Positions 24,347 through 35,758 of a DNA stretch of 64,000 bases are shown piece after piece. The DNA comes from Thermoascus crustaceus (taxonomy: Eukaryota > Ascomycota > Eurotiomycetes > Eurotiales > Thermoascaceae): positions 3,856,056 to 3,920,055 of the forward strand of contig BCIC01000002.1 in NCBI GenBank assembly GCA_001599835.1, given 5' to 3'. The notes under the pieces were generated by a model. That model had not been told where the DNA came from. It worked only from the letters and a program-made list of their open reading frames with translations, and ran no database searches. The first letter of the stretch is position 1, and every line of letters starts with the position of its first letter. The translations under genes and the position numbers were made by a program.

Positions 24347-26211
24347 ATGGCTAAGGAGGGAAACGGACGGCCCGATGCCGGGCTGAGGAGTCTGAATCAC
24401 TGTATGGATATGAAATTTCTGCGCCCTGCTCCTTTTTCAATTCGCTAGATAGGTGTATTTGCTGACTCGGCCGCTGCGAATAGACCAGAACAAGCTGCCC
24501 GCATGGCGGTACTGGCCTCGACAGAAACTCCTTCCCCTGGTCCGGTACGAGACTCCGTACCTTGCGTGGCTCCAGGAGAAGATACGCACACCGTCCTTCG
24601 ATTCCTATTTCGCGTTCACCGCCAATCTGGGCACCCATACTTTTTTCATGGTGTTCTTGCCGATTCTTTTCTGGTGCGGACATACTAGTCTGGGTCGTGG
24701 GTAGGTTCTAAACCAGCTGATGGTATAGATGCACTATTTGAAGGGGAACATGATAGGTTGACAATCCGTGATTGCCAGACTCATACACATATTAGCTTCT
24801 GGCGTCTTCTTCAGCGGATTCCTCAAAGACCTGCTATGTCTTCCTCGACCGTTGTCGCCTCCCTTACAACGTATCACCATGTCCGGTTCTGCCGCTTTGG
24901 AGTACGGCTTCCCTTCCACTCATTCCACAAATGCGGTCTCCGTTGCCGTCTACGTTCTCGTCCTTCTCAATTCGTCCGATACGACCGTTAGCCCTGTCAC
25001 GAACCTTCTGCTCCAAGGAGTTATGTATATCTATGCCATCTCTATCGTATTTGGCCGCTTATACTGCGGTATGCATGGATTTTTAGACGTCATCGTTGGC
25101 AGCATTCTTGGAGCCATTATCGGGTTGTTACAGTATGCCTATGGCGAGATGTATGACCAATGGATACTTTCGGGTTCGATGAAGGAGGTGGCTATTGTCG
25201 TCTTGATCATCCTTACCCTAGTTCGGATCCACCCCGAGCCAGCAGATGACTGTCCTTGCTTCGATGATAGCGTGGCTTTCGCCGGGGTGGCGCTTGGCGC
25301 TGAGACTGCGTATTGGCACTATGCGCAGACAAGCTTTGCGTCGACGGAACCGACTCCTGCTACTATCCCTTACCGGCTAGAAAGTATCGGTTGGTTCAAG
25401 ACTATCCTGCGCATCGTGGTTGGGGTGTTGGCCATCTTTGCTTGGCGAGAGGTCATGAAGCCGTCTCTTCTGCGAGTTCTCCCGCCGATTTTCCGGGTTC
25501 TGGAAAAAGTTGGACTCATTTTCCCCAGGAGGTTCTTCACCAAGGCATCGTAAGTTTCACCGTTGAGTGACTGCCTCATTCACAAGCTGACTCGTTCCAC
25601 GCAGTGAATATAAGAAGATTCCCGGCCGCCTCAAGGATGATGACGTGCTTCCGAACGTTTCTGAGATACCCTCGATTCTTACTTCCATTCGCCATCCCAG
25701 ACGGCGGGCTATATCCATCGGCCCCCAGTCAGAAGCAGATGCCTACGAGACCCTGGCGTACCGTGAGAAACGCAGACGCGAGAGCGTCTCCTCCGACCGG
25801 AGACGGAGTCCTAGTGTAAGCGTAAACAGGGCGTCGCCTGCTGCCGAAGCAGACCACAAAGCACAGTCTAAGTGGGACGAATATGAACATATGATGGGAA
25901 CCGGAACGCCACGTTATAGTCCCGACGTAACGTCCACAGGGAAAACGCCCTCCCCACCTGCAGGGCCTGATTATGGACTGGAGGGACCGGATGAGAAGGA
26001 CATGTTTTCTAGGATCACAAAACCCCGCGTGCGGTACGACGTGGAGGTTGTGACGAAGCTTATCGTATATTCTGGTAAGTGACATCTGTACCATCACAAC
26101 TGATCCGCCCGCGGACACTCATGAACTTTCCCAGGGATCTCATGGCTAGTCATGGAAGGAAGCCCCTTGTTGTTCGAGTTTCTGGGTCTCGGTGTGCGGG
26201 ATGTAGAGTGA
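24347..26211 (+). CDS. lcb3: Sphingoid base-phosphate phosphatase (LCB3/YSR2 type)
   Basis: PAP2-superfamily membrane phosphatase that removes phosphate from long-chain base phosphates in the endoplasmic reticulum, feeding sphingoid bases into ceramide synthesis. Five exons, 24347..24401, 24484..24700, 24779..25549, 25605..26074 and 26135..26211, sum to 1590 nt, 529 residues. The start ATG (MAKEGNGRPDAGLRSLNHY) is the one in frame with the first intron; the earlier ATG at 24298 is in another frame and stops. The three catalytic motifs are present: K107-X6-R114-P115 (KDLLCLPRP), PSTH at 136-139, and R184...H190...D194 (GRLYCGMHGFLD). Several hydrophobic segments follow. The C-terminal third is a basic Ser/Arg-rich cytosolic-type region (RRKR, SSDRRRSPS), longer than in yeast Lcb3. 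Confidence 0.93.
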
Positions 26212-27582
26212 TCGGGTTATGACGAAGCTTGTCAGGTCTGGCTCCAGCTGGCTGGCCGGATAAGACGACTTAGGATTCTGCGTATTTCTTGTATCGATAT
26301 CATCATGTCCATTGCGGAAAGTCAGATTCACCTGTGTATGTTGAAAATTGAAATTGTACCAATTGTGCCAGCGGAATGAAGGGTGACCATGCCATTCCCA
26401 CTGTATGTACCTACGACTATCGGTTTCTAGCCGGGTTTATCGTCTGCAGCGGTGGTTCGGTGCCCCTTGCAGCTGTCATCAGCTGGCACGAGCTTTGGCG
26501 CGGCGACTGGGGCTGGAGCGCGGGGGAGCGCGCGGCACGTGACCCGCTGGCGCGCGGCGAGATCTGCGACAGCGCGGTTCCTCCGGCGCTTCCAGGCTTT
26601 CTTTCCCCGTAAACTCCAGTTCGCGACGGGTGCTGAGGGCAAGGAACCTAGCTCCCAGCGCTCCGCCGAAGCTCCAGAGGTACCTCTGCCTCGCCCGCTG
26701 TCTCCATTTCCATTCCAGGAAGACTCCAGAGCTTCGCACGATGGCTTCTCTTGATGGAGCCTGACTCGCGTTGTTTACCTCCCTCTCCCCCTTCACCTCT
26801 CATCCTCCTTCACCATCTCCACCCTTCTAACTCCGTCACTTCTCACCATTCACGATCCTCATCCGCGCGCATATCTTTGCTCCCATTTTCTCTCTAGCTC
26901 ACCATCTTCTTACTCACCTCCATACCACTCAATTTGCTTGGTCGCGCTGCACGTTTTTCTACTGCTGTCGACTTCCAAAGCATCTCATTACCCGCGCTTG
27001 TCTCGTATCAATTGTCCAATCATAAGGCGAGCCCTACAGAGCTTTTCTTTACCAATCATCTTTGATTCGAGAGAGATCTGTATCCCATTGAGGAAACGAG
27101 TCTTCGCGGCTGTCTGTGATTGCCTTCCTCTCTGTGTTTTGGAAACTGAACTGGCTACGCATTTATCGGTTTTCCAAACATCACTATACCTGTTTCAGAC
27201 CGATCTGGTTTGTCTCTCTTCATCTCTCTTCCTTCATCGATTCAGAGATCTACACGTCTTGCGAGGCTGGCTATCTTCGTCTCCTTGTATTTAGGAGTCC
27301 ACGCCTCTGCTACGCGTCTGTCCTCTATCTAAACATTTCTCTGCTTTCCTTAGACCTGTCTGACGCGTCTATCTTAACACATTGCCTTCATCGTCTCTCA
27401 AAGATCTACACCTTTAAGACGCCAGTCTCCACTTGTCTCTCGTGTGATCTTCGACTCTCAAGATAACCCCACGAGCTTGGCTTTTACCATCTCTTATTTG
27501 ATTCTCCGTGTCTTGTCCTGTCAAAGTCACCGGCTAATCCACGTTCTTGTCTACTCTTCCTTGGATTGCGTCGGCTGGCATT
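26212..27582. other. Intergenic region and long leader of the SUMO protease gene
   Basis: 1.37 kb. From about 26760 to 27580 the plus strand is strongly pyrimidine-rich (many CTCTTC/TCTCC runs), suggesting a long CT-rich promoter and 5' UTR of the downstream gene. Open frames here start at non-ATG codons and show no motif. Confidence 0.5.
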
Positions 27583-30500
27583 ATGGATGACGATAGTGCG
27601 TCGGATTTCGAATCGGCTCGAATGTTCAATGACGACTCGCATTCAGATATTGACCACGACATGATTGATGCTGATGACGATATGGGTCACGAGCCGTCGG
27701 ATGAGAACTACACCTCGCCAGAGGAATCCGTCCTCGATTCATCTAGTGACAATGACATGGAAGACACCGAAGAACATCCAGGGGATCCTATGGATGGCGT
27801 GAGAGATGATTCCCAAATCCAAAAGGACGATCGAGGTCTGTTCAAGCCTTCGCAGTACATGCCTTTACCAGAAGGTGGACGGGCCCCCATCTTCCTCGAA
27901 GAACGTCCCATTGCGCGCCCTATGAGCCGAAAGTCTCGTAACGAAGGTGAAATGGAAGGCATCCGGTTTGCTTCGTCTCCCGGAACATATAAGCGGGAGC
28001 CTTGCTTCCCCACGTGTTCCTGTTCTAGATCTCCCTTTGTTGCACCACGCAAGCGAGTTCTGCATGATGAGGATACCCAGCCGGCGGATGTCATACCTGA
28101 TAGTCACCGAAGAGACGCGCTCCATCGATTCTTGCAACAGAAGCACAGACGACGGACTGGGTGGCAGGGCACAGAACATGACAAGGAAAATGTCGATCAA
28201 GATGCCAATGCAGAAGCTACAAAGAACGCTCCCGTCTGCTGTCAACAAGCGAATATTTCCAAGCCGTCACATGCTCAAGCTGCTACTGGCCAGACTACTA
28301 CAAATGACGAAGACGAGACCGCTGAAGGCTCTTCATCTTATCCACAAACAGTCTACCCTCCTACTGTCGCTTTTGAGAATAGCTGGCCAACTGAAGGCTG
28401 GGGCCGTATGCATGAACTTTGTGATGCTGCTAAACAGGAGGGTGTCAACGCGCTCAAGGAGACTGTTCACGATTATATTCCCGGTGGCTGGCCAGCTGGT
28501 TCAAAACAGAAACTTCTATCAGTTCCGGCCCGGGACGCTTTTTGGATTTCTGATAGTGACATCGATCTTTTCAGAGACCAAGTCGCTCTCATGTCTGGTG
28601 CCTTGCCAGAGACTCCGAGCCAGACTTCGCCTGAAACTGTTGTCCCCATTTCTCCCGATGGTACACAGATACCGCAAGTCTACAGCTTTAACCCTGAAGA
28701 TCGCAGGATGAAGGATATGTCTGTTGTCTACGACGGGCAAGGTGTCACTCTTTTCTGGCGCTCTCAGTGGCTACCTCTTCACAGGATTATATCAAATGCT
28801 CTTTATGCCCCTGATGGAATGAAAAGAACCGTGATCAAACTTGTCCAGGGTGCCATGGAAGCCGCAAACTCCTTCAAACGACGGGCACTTCACCTTTTCG
28901 AAACCGACCAGCAAAGGGAACCACGCCAGCGATCTGGACCCAGGCCAAGAAGCCTGCGTGGCCTCTCAGAGGAAGAGCGCCACAAGGAGAAAAGCCGCCA
29001 ATGGCGAGAAGCGAGAAGAGGATTCAATCCACATAACAAGCCTTATGACTCTCTGCCGCTCTCTTTTGACATCCCCCCTATTCCAAAGGAAAAAGCTCAG
29101 GACATCGCTCCTGTCCATCCAAAAGAGAAGAATCGTATTTCTAAGCGAGACGTCAAGAGACACCATATGAAGCGTCCCCTATCCACGGTTAGAGATTCCC
29201 GCATGTCGAAGAAGCGAGGGAGACGAGTTCCGGATAGCAGCCCTTCGTCCAAGTCCTTTATTTGCCGCATAGCTGCTGGACTGAAAGGCATTCTACATCG
29301 CATCTGCGGCACAAAGTATCCTGGTGTTTCGAAACGTCTCAGGACTGAACCCCGTCACCGTCGCTCTATCGCGAAACCACGACGAAAAGGGGAATGGACT
29401 TCCTTTCCAGATAAATTCGTCGTGCCATGGCAGCGCTATTTCAAGCCATCTACGCCCTCCGCTCTGGCTCGGCCGGCAGAGAGACCAACTACTCACGATG
29501 TTCCTGTACCAAAAGAACGTGACGTGACAGAACATGTTGCTCCACTCAAACCATCGGCACGTCCCCCTGTCTCACCTAGACCTACCAAGATCGCTGAAGC
29601 GAGACCCGAACAGGCACTGCGTTTCGAAAGGCCGCCTGCTGCCAAAATAGTGCCTCATGTCGAGCCGGCTCTTCCCACCGAACTAGCACCGTACCTGCAT
29701 CCTGACAAGATTGTCCATGAAGATCTCGTCCCCGTGACGGAACCTGTTGGTGATCAGGCAGCAGCTAGACAAGCACAGGCCGAAATTGAAACCGGATTAC
29801 AGAATGGCATTCCTGAATGGCTCAAGTCTGCTACACCGTTTGGGAAACCTGTTTCTGCTGTTGAACTCTTCAAACCGAAGCCTCCCCCGCTGGCTCCGTT
29901 GCGTGAAGAATCTATTTTTGCTCCCGAATGGCGAAAGGTTGAGGAACTTGACAAGGAAAAGCGACGTGAAGGCCGCATCCGTCCAGAAGGACCTGCTGTT
30001 AGACCGCTCTCAGCCAAGTGGGAAGCCCGTGTCAAAGAAGCCATGGCCCAGCCCAACAACCGCCAGCTTGGGACCACGTTAAGTGGTGACCCACTGACAA
30101 AAAGGGACCTTGCGACTTGCTACACGCGCATGGCCTGGCTTAACGATGAGGTGATCAACGCTTACCTCGCCCTCATCGTCGACTATTTGCGGAGGTCCTC
30201 GGGGAACGCCGGCCGGAATGTCCAGCCGAAGTTCCACGCATTCAACACCTTCTTTTTCTCCAATCTTCGAGACAGAGGGTACGATTCTGTCCGTCGATGG
30301 GCTTCTCGCGCTAAGATTGGAGGAGAGAAACTCCTCAGTGTGGACACGGTTTTCGTTCCTGTCCATAACAGTGCTCACTGGACCTTAATGGTCATCAGGC
30401 CGTCTGCAAGGACAATTGAGCACTTCGACTCGCTGGGCTCCCTGTCGCTCGCCCATGTCAACAAAGCCAAGGAATGGCTGCGTGGCGAGCTGGGGCCTCT

Positions 30501-30738
30501 TTACAAGGATGAGGAGTGGAGCGTCCTCCCATCCGCCTCCCCGCAGCAAGACAATGGCAGTGACTGCGGGGTTTTTCTTCTATCCACGGCCAAAGCGGTG
30601 GCCGTGGGCCTCGAGCCCCTGTCCTACGGGGCAGCCGACATCACCTTGCTCCGAAAGAAAATTGTGGCGGAGCTGATGCACGGCCGGCTCGAGGGGGAGT
30701 TCGACCCCGCGGGGGAGTCTGGCGAGCCGAGGCTGTAA
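27583..30738 (+). CDS. ulpA: Ulp1-type SUMO protease
   Basis: Cysteine protease of family C48 that matures SUMO and removes it from conjugates, expected at the nuclear envelope or nucleus. Intronless frame of 1051 residues; the start is the first ATG (MDDDSASDFESARMF), as codons before it are non-ATG. Residues ~1-80 are very acidic, the middle ~700 residues are low-complexity and basic/Pro-rich, and the C-terminal ~220 form the protease: substrate-entry YTRMAWLNDEVINAYLALIV, then the catalytic set His932 (NSAHWTLMVI), Asp949 (EHFDSLG), Gln989 and Cys995 (SPQQDNGSDCGVFLL). All four are present, so the enzyme looks active. It is larger than yeast Ulp1 (621 residues) because of the N-terminal region. 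The gene name follows the Aspergillus convention. Confidence 0.93.
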   Translation: MDDDSASDFESARMFNDDSHSDIDHDMIDADDDMGHEPSDENYTSPEESVLDSSSDNDMEDTEEHPGDPMDGVRDDSQIQKDDRGLFKPSQYMPLPEGGRAPIFLEERPIARPMSRKSRNEGEMEGIRFASSPGTYKREPCFPTCSCSRSPFVAPRKRVLHDEDTQPADVIPDSHRRDALHRFLQQKHRRRTGWQGTEHDKENVDQDANAEATKNAPVCCQQANISKPSHAQAATGQTTTNDEDETAEGSSSYPQTVYPPTVAFENSWPTEGWGRMHELCDAAKQEGVNALKETVHDYIPGGWPAGSKQKLLSVPARDAFWISDSDIDLFRDQVALMSGALPETPSQTSPETVVPISPDGTQIPQVYSFNPEDRRMKDMSVVYDGQGVTLFWRSQWLPLHRIISNALYAPDGMKRTVIKLVQGAMEAANSFKRRALHLFETDQQREPRQRSGPRPRSLRGLSEEERHKEKSRQWREARRGFNPHNKPYDSLPLSFDIPPIPKEKAQDIAPVHPKEKNRISKRDVKRHHMKRPLSTVRDSRMSKKRGRRVPDSSPSSKSFICRIAAGLKGILHRICGTKYPGVSKRLRTEPRHRRSIAKPRRKGEWTSFPDKFVVPWQRYFKPSTPSALARPAERPTTHDVPVPKERDVTEHVAPLKPSARPPVSPRPTKIAEARPEQALRFERPPAAKIVPHVEPALPTELAPYLHPDKIVHEDLVPVTEPVGDQAAARQAQAEIETGLQNGIPEWLKSATPFGKPVSAVELFKPKPPPLAPLREESIFAPEWRKVEELDKEKRREGRIRPEGPAVRPLSAKWEARVKEAMAQPNNRQLGTTLSGDPLTKRDLATCYTRMAWLNDEVINAYLALIVDYLRRSSGNAGRNVQPKFHAFNTFFFSNLRDRGYDSVRRWASRAKIGGEKLLSVDTVFVPVHNSAHWTLMVIRPSARTIEHFDSLGSLSLAHVNKAKEWLRGELGPLYKDEEWSVLPSASPQQDNGSDCGVFLLSTAKAVAVGLEPLSYGAADITLLRKKIVAELMHGRLEGEFDPAGESGEPRL

Positions 30739-30879
30739 GCCGAGGGTGGGTGTTTGGGTGCGGGTGGTGACTTTGTGCTGTTGTTTCTTTCTTTTTCTTT
30801 TTGTCTCTTTTCTTTTTTGTACTTGCATGCGGGGGCGGAGGACACCAGACAGCATTTTGGGCGTTTCAGGTTTTAATTT

Positions 30880-31190
30880 CCTTGCATGTATGGGAGCTTG
30901 CATATATGGCGAAGGTGTGATTGGGGCCTACTTCGGTATGGCCCTTCCATTGTCCCATATGCACTGTTCCCTTGTTTTGGACTGTATATAGTTCCTGACG
31001 GACCGTGTGGGTTTTAAAGCCCCGCCGTCATCGATTCCTTTGTTTCTGCTTTTGTTCAGCTTCCCTTGCATGTAACGGCCCTGCAATCGGTGGCAGCATG
31101 AGTGGGTCCAGCTTCGTTGGGACCCTCCATTGCTCCATTTGCATGGTTTCCCCCCGTTACATGTAAGTAGTCGTTGACCGTTTGCAGTTT
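30880..31190 (+). repeat. Imperfect direct repeat with conserved nested stem-loops
   Basis: Two related copies, about 30880-31006 and 31064-31190, both start with CCTTGCATGTA. Copy 1 has a hairpin at 30924-30944: stem GGGCC/GGCCC, inner TAC/GTA, loop TTCG, one bulged T. Copy 2 has the matching hairpin at 31104-31125: stem GGGTCC/GGACCC, inner AGC/GTT (one G-T pair), loop TTC, one bulged G. A second stem encloses each: 30900-30909 with 30955-30962, and 31082-31093 with 31135-31143. Copy 2 is also enclosed by a 14-bp outer stem, 31065-31078 with 31154-31167, complete if one G-U pair is allowed. The stems persist while their bases differ, which points to RNA structure. It may be a 3' UTR element of ulpA or a separate non-coding RNA. 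No known family recognised. Confidence 0.55.
30983..30990 (+). promoter_or_regulatory. Puf-protein binding motif in the ulpA 3' UTR
   Basis: TGTATATA matches the UGUANAUA consensus of Puf3-type RNA-binding proteins, about 245 nt past the ulpA stop codon. Such a motif occurs by chance fairly often, so this is suggestive only. Confidence 0.3.
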
Positions 31191-31963
31191 GGGCGTTCTG
31201 TTTTCTGTTTTTGTTTTTTTGTCCGTTTTTTGCTGGTGTGTCTCTGACCGCCGTCTCCTTTCCTTTCCTTTGAAATCATGTACTACTACCCCATTATGTA
31301 TTTTTACCAGTCTGGTGTTCCTCCGCCCCACACTACATGGCGTTGTTGGCTGTTGTGTTTGTTTTGACATGACAAGGCAAGACGAGGCAAGGCATGAATA
31401 TGGCGTGAGCGTGGGAGCATTGGCATGAAGCTTGCATGGTTCTTGAATAAATACTAAATAATGCGCGCCCAAGTTGATACCCGTCAGTGGAAGCTTCGGC
31501 TCCTGACAACAAACAAACGTCTCGATTAAATCTGCTCTGTTGAAAGCATTTCTCTTTTGCCTGGTGGTTGTGGTTGCGATTGTGATTGTGGGTGTGGATG
31601 CGATTGTTGGGCCTGTATTTCTATTTCTGCTTTTGTGTTGTGCTTTTTGATAGATTTTGTTATATCAGAGAAGACCTATTGGTTGGGAGGGACGCAATGC
31701 AAAAAGAGATGATATCAATTTTTTCTTTCTCCTTTTTCCCTACTTTAGATATGCCTCTACCGCTGCTATATGATAGACTGTACTGTACTGTTGTGTATGA
31801 TGAGTGCCATAGGGCCCTGTACTAGATTGGGATCCGATTGGAGTTTCATATATCGGCGGAGTTAGGATCTGACGATCACTGTAATGTACAATAGAGCTGG
31901 GAAGTGTAGGATTACTATCAATACCAATGTATGTACATTTTTATACGCTGACCTGCCCTCTGT

Positions 31964-33490
31964 CTATAAATAGGGAAGTAGGAATAAGAAGAAGAAGGGC
32001 ACTGACAACACGAAAACCAAGGTGCATCCTTGCAGCCTGGATGAGGACGAATCCGACGAATGGCGGCCCGTCGAGAATTATACAGGACGACAGAGTCAGC
32101 ATCGACAAGCTTACACAGCATGGTACGGACTTCTCCAACTCTTACTCTGTGAAGAAGGGACAGTGAAGTCCCACAGCACCTCCGGGATACCGTCATTCTC
32201 AACATCATCGATCCGGCATCCGACTCTGCACCCCCTGTTCATCATGTCTCGAGACTCCTCTTCTCTGATAATGTGTTCCATCTCCACCGTCTCCGACAAT
32301 ATATGCATGCCATGATTCGGGTGTCTCCTCTTCGGTATCTCATCCGTCCCGTCACGATTCTTGGAAATATTGTACGCGATCTCGATCCATTCGATGCCCA
32401 TGTGCACGCTGTCCCCGACTTCCATGTCGCCGGTCCAGTTGCCGCCATCGCTCCACAGGTTGACCACCAGCATGCTCGGGTTGTACGGGACCGAGTACGT
32501 CTTGCTCTCCTGATGCTCGCCGTCGATGTACCAGCGGGAGACTGAGGGGAACCAGTCGAGCCGGTGGGTCGCCCACGAGGTCCAGGGCACGGGGAGATCA
32601 GCCGTCGTGCTGGCGCCGGGGATCATGTCGTCCGTGACGGGATCGTAGTCTGGCTGGTTGGCGTAGTGGACCCGATACGGCGGGTCTGAGGTGAGGATCT
32701 CGATGTCCGACTCGCTGCTGGTCGAGTAGTATGTAAAGATGCCTGCGCAGGCGCCGCTTGATGGACGTGCCATGGCGGCAGATGATGACGATGTCCCTGG
32801 CTTCTTCACTGGAGATATACCCTGATCGTCAACCCCAGACAGCGAAGGCTGGTCAATAACCCCATCCCCAGAGAACAGACGGAGTCGCACCCGCACGGAA
32901 CAATGCAGGACGTTGTGGAGACGACTCTCGATCTCCGCCGTCGACGAGTAATCTTCCATCCTCGTAGTACGTAGGACGAGATGCGTCTTATCGTCATTGT
33001 CCTCGTCCCACGAGCTGCCGGTGATGAAGACGTTCTCCTCCGCGTTCATTATGGATACCGGGAACAGGGGCGACCCGTCACGACCCCAGTCCTGGATGAT
33101 CCAATCTTTGGAGAAGGGCGTGTCGCTAAGCAGGATCGGTTCATGCCGAGTAGTAGCAGCGTTGGAACGGTCATTTTTCCCTTTCTTCTTCTTCGCTGTC
33201 CAAGCTGTTGCATTCTTGACCAACGGACGGAACTGGTAGTCCTTCGCAAGTTCCGGGTCCAGAGGCACAGAGCGGAAATCCCAGAACCGGTAATTCTGGA
33301 AGTACCCCGGGTCAGGACCAGAGACGATATAGCATTCGCATTTCTTGTTGGCGTCGACGGGAGGTTTGTTGTCCTTTTTGGGGAAGGGGAAAGGTCTGCC
33401 CCTGGCGTCTTCTGCTGCAGCTTGCGATACTGATATGATCCCTGGCACGAGGGAGATGCGGACGAGGAGGGAGAGAATCTCTATCTTCAT
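31964..33490 (-). CDS. Secreted GH16-like glucanase/lectin-fold protein
   Basis: Predicted exported carbohydrate-active protein with the concanavalin-A-like fold of glycoside hydrolase family 16, acting on wall or extracellular beta-glucans. The start ATG opens a signal peptide (MKIEILSLLVRISLVPGIIS...). The active-site E-x-D-x-E is at residues 260, 262 and 264 (SSESDIEILTSDP), followed by VHYANQPDYDP, HRLDWFPSVSRWYIDGE and VVNLWSDGGNWTGDME, all typical of a fungal GH16 subgroup. Preferred model: exons 33490..32115 and 32036..31964 (donor gtaagc, acceptor tccag; 482 residues), which adds a hydrophobic tail (LVFVLSVPFFFLFLLPYL) suggestive of a membrane or GPI-anchor signal. Without that intron the frame simply stops at 32111, giving 459 residues. 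A Cys-rich segment, RGCRVGCRIDD, precedes the tail. Confidence 0.78.
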
Positions 33491-35758
33491 CCTGGGCAGA
33501 GTGGATATGTATCAATGCTTATCTTATCACAGTGTAAGATATAATAGGTAACGTCCGTTGTCTACCTCCATACCATGGTAGCTAGATTGGGTTTGAGAGT
33601 GGAGGACAAACATGGCGGCATGGGCGAATTCGTCGTTGCTCAGTAGGTAGTAGTCGAGCAAGGCAGGAGCGTCGTTCGGTGATTTCCTGCAAGCCACATC
33701 TTTGAATCAACAGTCCCAAAAGGAGAAGACATGGAAGGGGCATTGCATGGAGATTCCGTGCGGAAGAGCATTTTGAACTCATCCATGCACATCGACGGAA
33801 CAAATGAACAGAAGAGCCAGGTCTTCGTTTCCGGCATCGTTTCTCTGAAGCACAAATTCCACGTCACACAGTAGCAGACAAAAGGAGAAATAACAATAAT
33901 AGAAGATGATCTCTCAAGATTTAGATCCAACCATGTGGCAGCGATTTCCCTACGCATTAGGTAGATGTGAAGAAAAAGAACCACTACAATCTGAATTCTC
34001 TATTCCCAAATAAAATTCCCGTGTAAACTTTAACTAGACAACATCTACCTAGCGTTTTATAACTCCGAAATATCGGTACTTCCTAGTTGGAAAGATGACT
34101 TTTTGTCAACTCTTGTAGCAAGGTCGTGCACAGATCAAGATAAACATTCTCCGGAATGAGAATCAAGCCGACGCGGCAGAAGATGGTAAAGGGATGCAAA
34201 CATGGTTTTTATGAGCTGGGAGTGAGTCGATGTCCCCGAGCGACTCGAGGCTAATTCTAGTAGTTCTCTCGGACTGCGATGTTGCGGAGGACTTCGGGGC
34301 ACCTTTGCAAGACGAAAAATTTTAGGCAAAGGCGTAGACTCTAAACAAATGACTAAATTGAATGAGATAAAAATTTGAATGAACCCTGTGGCGTTGTTGT
34401 TGACTCTTAGAAAAAGAACAAACAATCTTTTGTTGCATCCATGTTCTATTATATTCCATAGTAGGTTGCCTTGAACCAAGTCACTCTTGTGATAGTTCCA
34501 AAACAGTAATCATACAAACAGTCCTTCTTCTGCTAGCTGCTGTGTACTTACGGTATGTGTGAGAAGCTTGATAGGAACGAAATTACTTGATCAGGCTATG
34601 ATGACACTGAATATATACCCCTCGCCAAGGGAATCCGGAAGCGCTATCGCTTAGGAATTCCTGTTTTGAATAATTATTGGCGTGTTTTCAGCACGGATGG
34701 AATAACCTTTCTTCGATAAGTATGTAGCTTCACCATGATCTTTCAGCATTGCCATGTCAAGTGATATTGTGAGACTAGAATAGCTCTTTATTTTTCCTTT
34801 GAAGACTAAGTACTCCAAAGGAGTGGTTTAACAACAGTGAGCAGTAAGCTTTGCCGTAGAATATACCGTAAACCCTGCCACTAGAAATGATAGCTGCTAA
34901 AGAGATATTACCGAAATGGTGTCCATCTGGGTGATGTTGTGCTGCTTGGTATACCAACATCTAGATTGGTGGAGTAGTGCAGTTGACCAAGGCAAAACGG
35001 TCATAATGTCTGGCGACTGAGGGGGAACGATGCCGCAAACGACTTTATTGCGGTTAATTTGTGTTCAGCGTCGAATTCTAAATTCTAGGTGTCTTCGGAT
35101 AGAATGGATACTGCCTTAGGTGTAGATTAAGTAAGGTATGGTACTGGTGTGTACGGTGTAACTTTGCCGGATCAGATGGGCAGCTTAGACTTTGGCCGCC
35201 TGACACCGGTTATATCAGGCAGCCAACCAGAAGCGGGTCCGAAGGCGCGGAAACCAGAGGCGCTGCGGATGCTGCACTGTGGTTGGCCGCCTCGGACGTA
35301 GTGCGGCCCGGTTACGTTTTCCAGCAGCGCCAAGACCCGCGACCGGCCATACACATATACGGTCACAGTGCGTAACTTACCATGCCTCTCCTCACTTGGG
35401 ATGTTTTTATCGCAGAACCCCTGAGAAAGCCATGAGAAAAAGAAAGTGAGTCACCTCTAATTGTATCTTCACACTGGATATTTTTCTGACTCTGTACAGC
35501 CTCATCTGGGCACGTTGTGGCGAGGTTGGGAAAGCAACCGGGCTGGTGTTGTGTCAGGCGGCTGGACGTTGCACCAGCCCGTGTGTGCCACGCGAAGGGT
35601 GGTCAGCAGCCCTGCCTCCTCTTCTCCCTCTTCAAAGACCCTTTCCTCGTCTCTTCTCATCCCATCGCCATCACTATGTTCACCACCATGAGTCCCACCA
35701 GCGTCTAGAAGCGCTCTCTGTGCCCGATCTCCATGCTCCACCGTCTACCACCGCATCC
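33491..35758. other. Intergenic region
   Basis: 2.27 kb between the divergent GH16-like (-) and coiled-coil (+) genes. AT-rich from 33.8 to 35.1 kb, more GC-rich after 35.16 kb. No frame with a start and motif; probably promoters and leaders. Confidence 0.5.

Larger units (their letters stand above)
30739..31963. other. Convergent intergenic region with structured repeats
   Basis: 1.2 kb between the 3' ends of ulpA (+) and the GH16-like gene (-). Besides T-rich 3' UTR sequence it contains the ~125-nt imperfect direct repeat at 30880-31190, a Puf-type UGUAUAUA at 30983, and four copies of CTTGCATG (30822, 30881, 31065, 31431). Confidence 0.6.
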
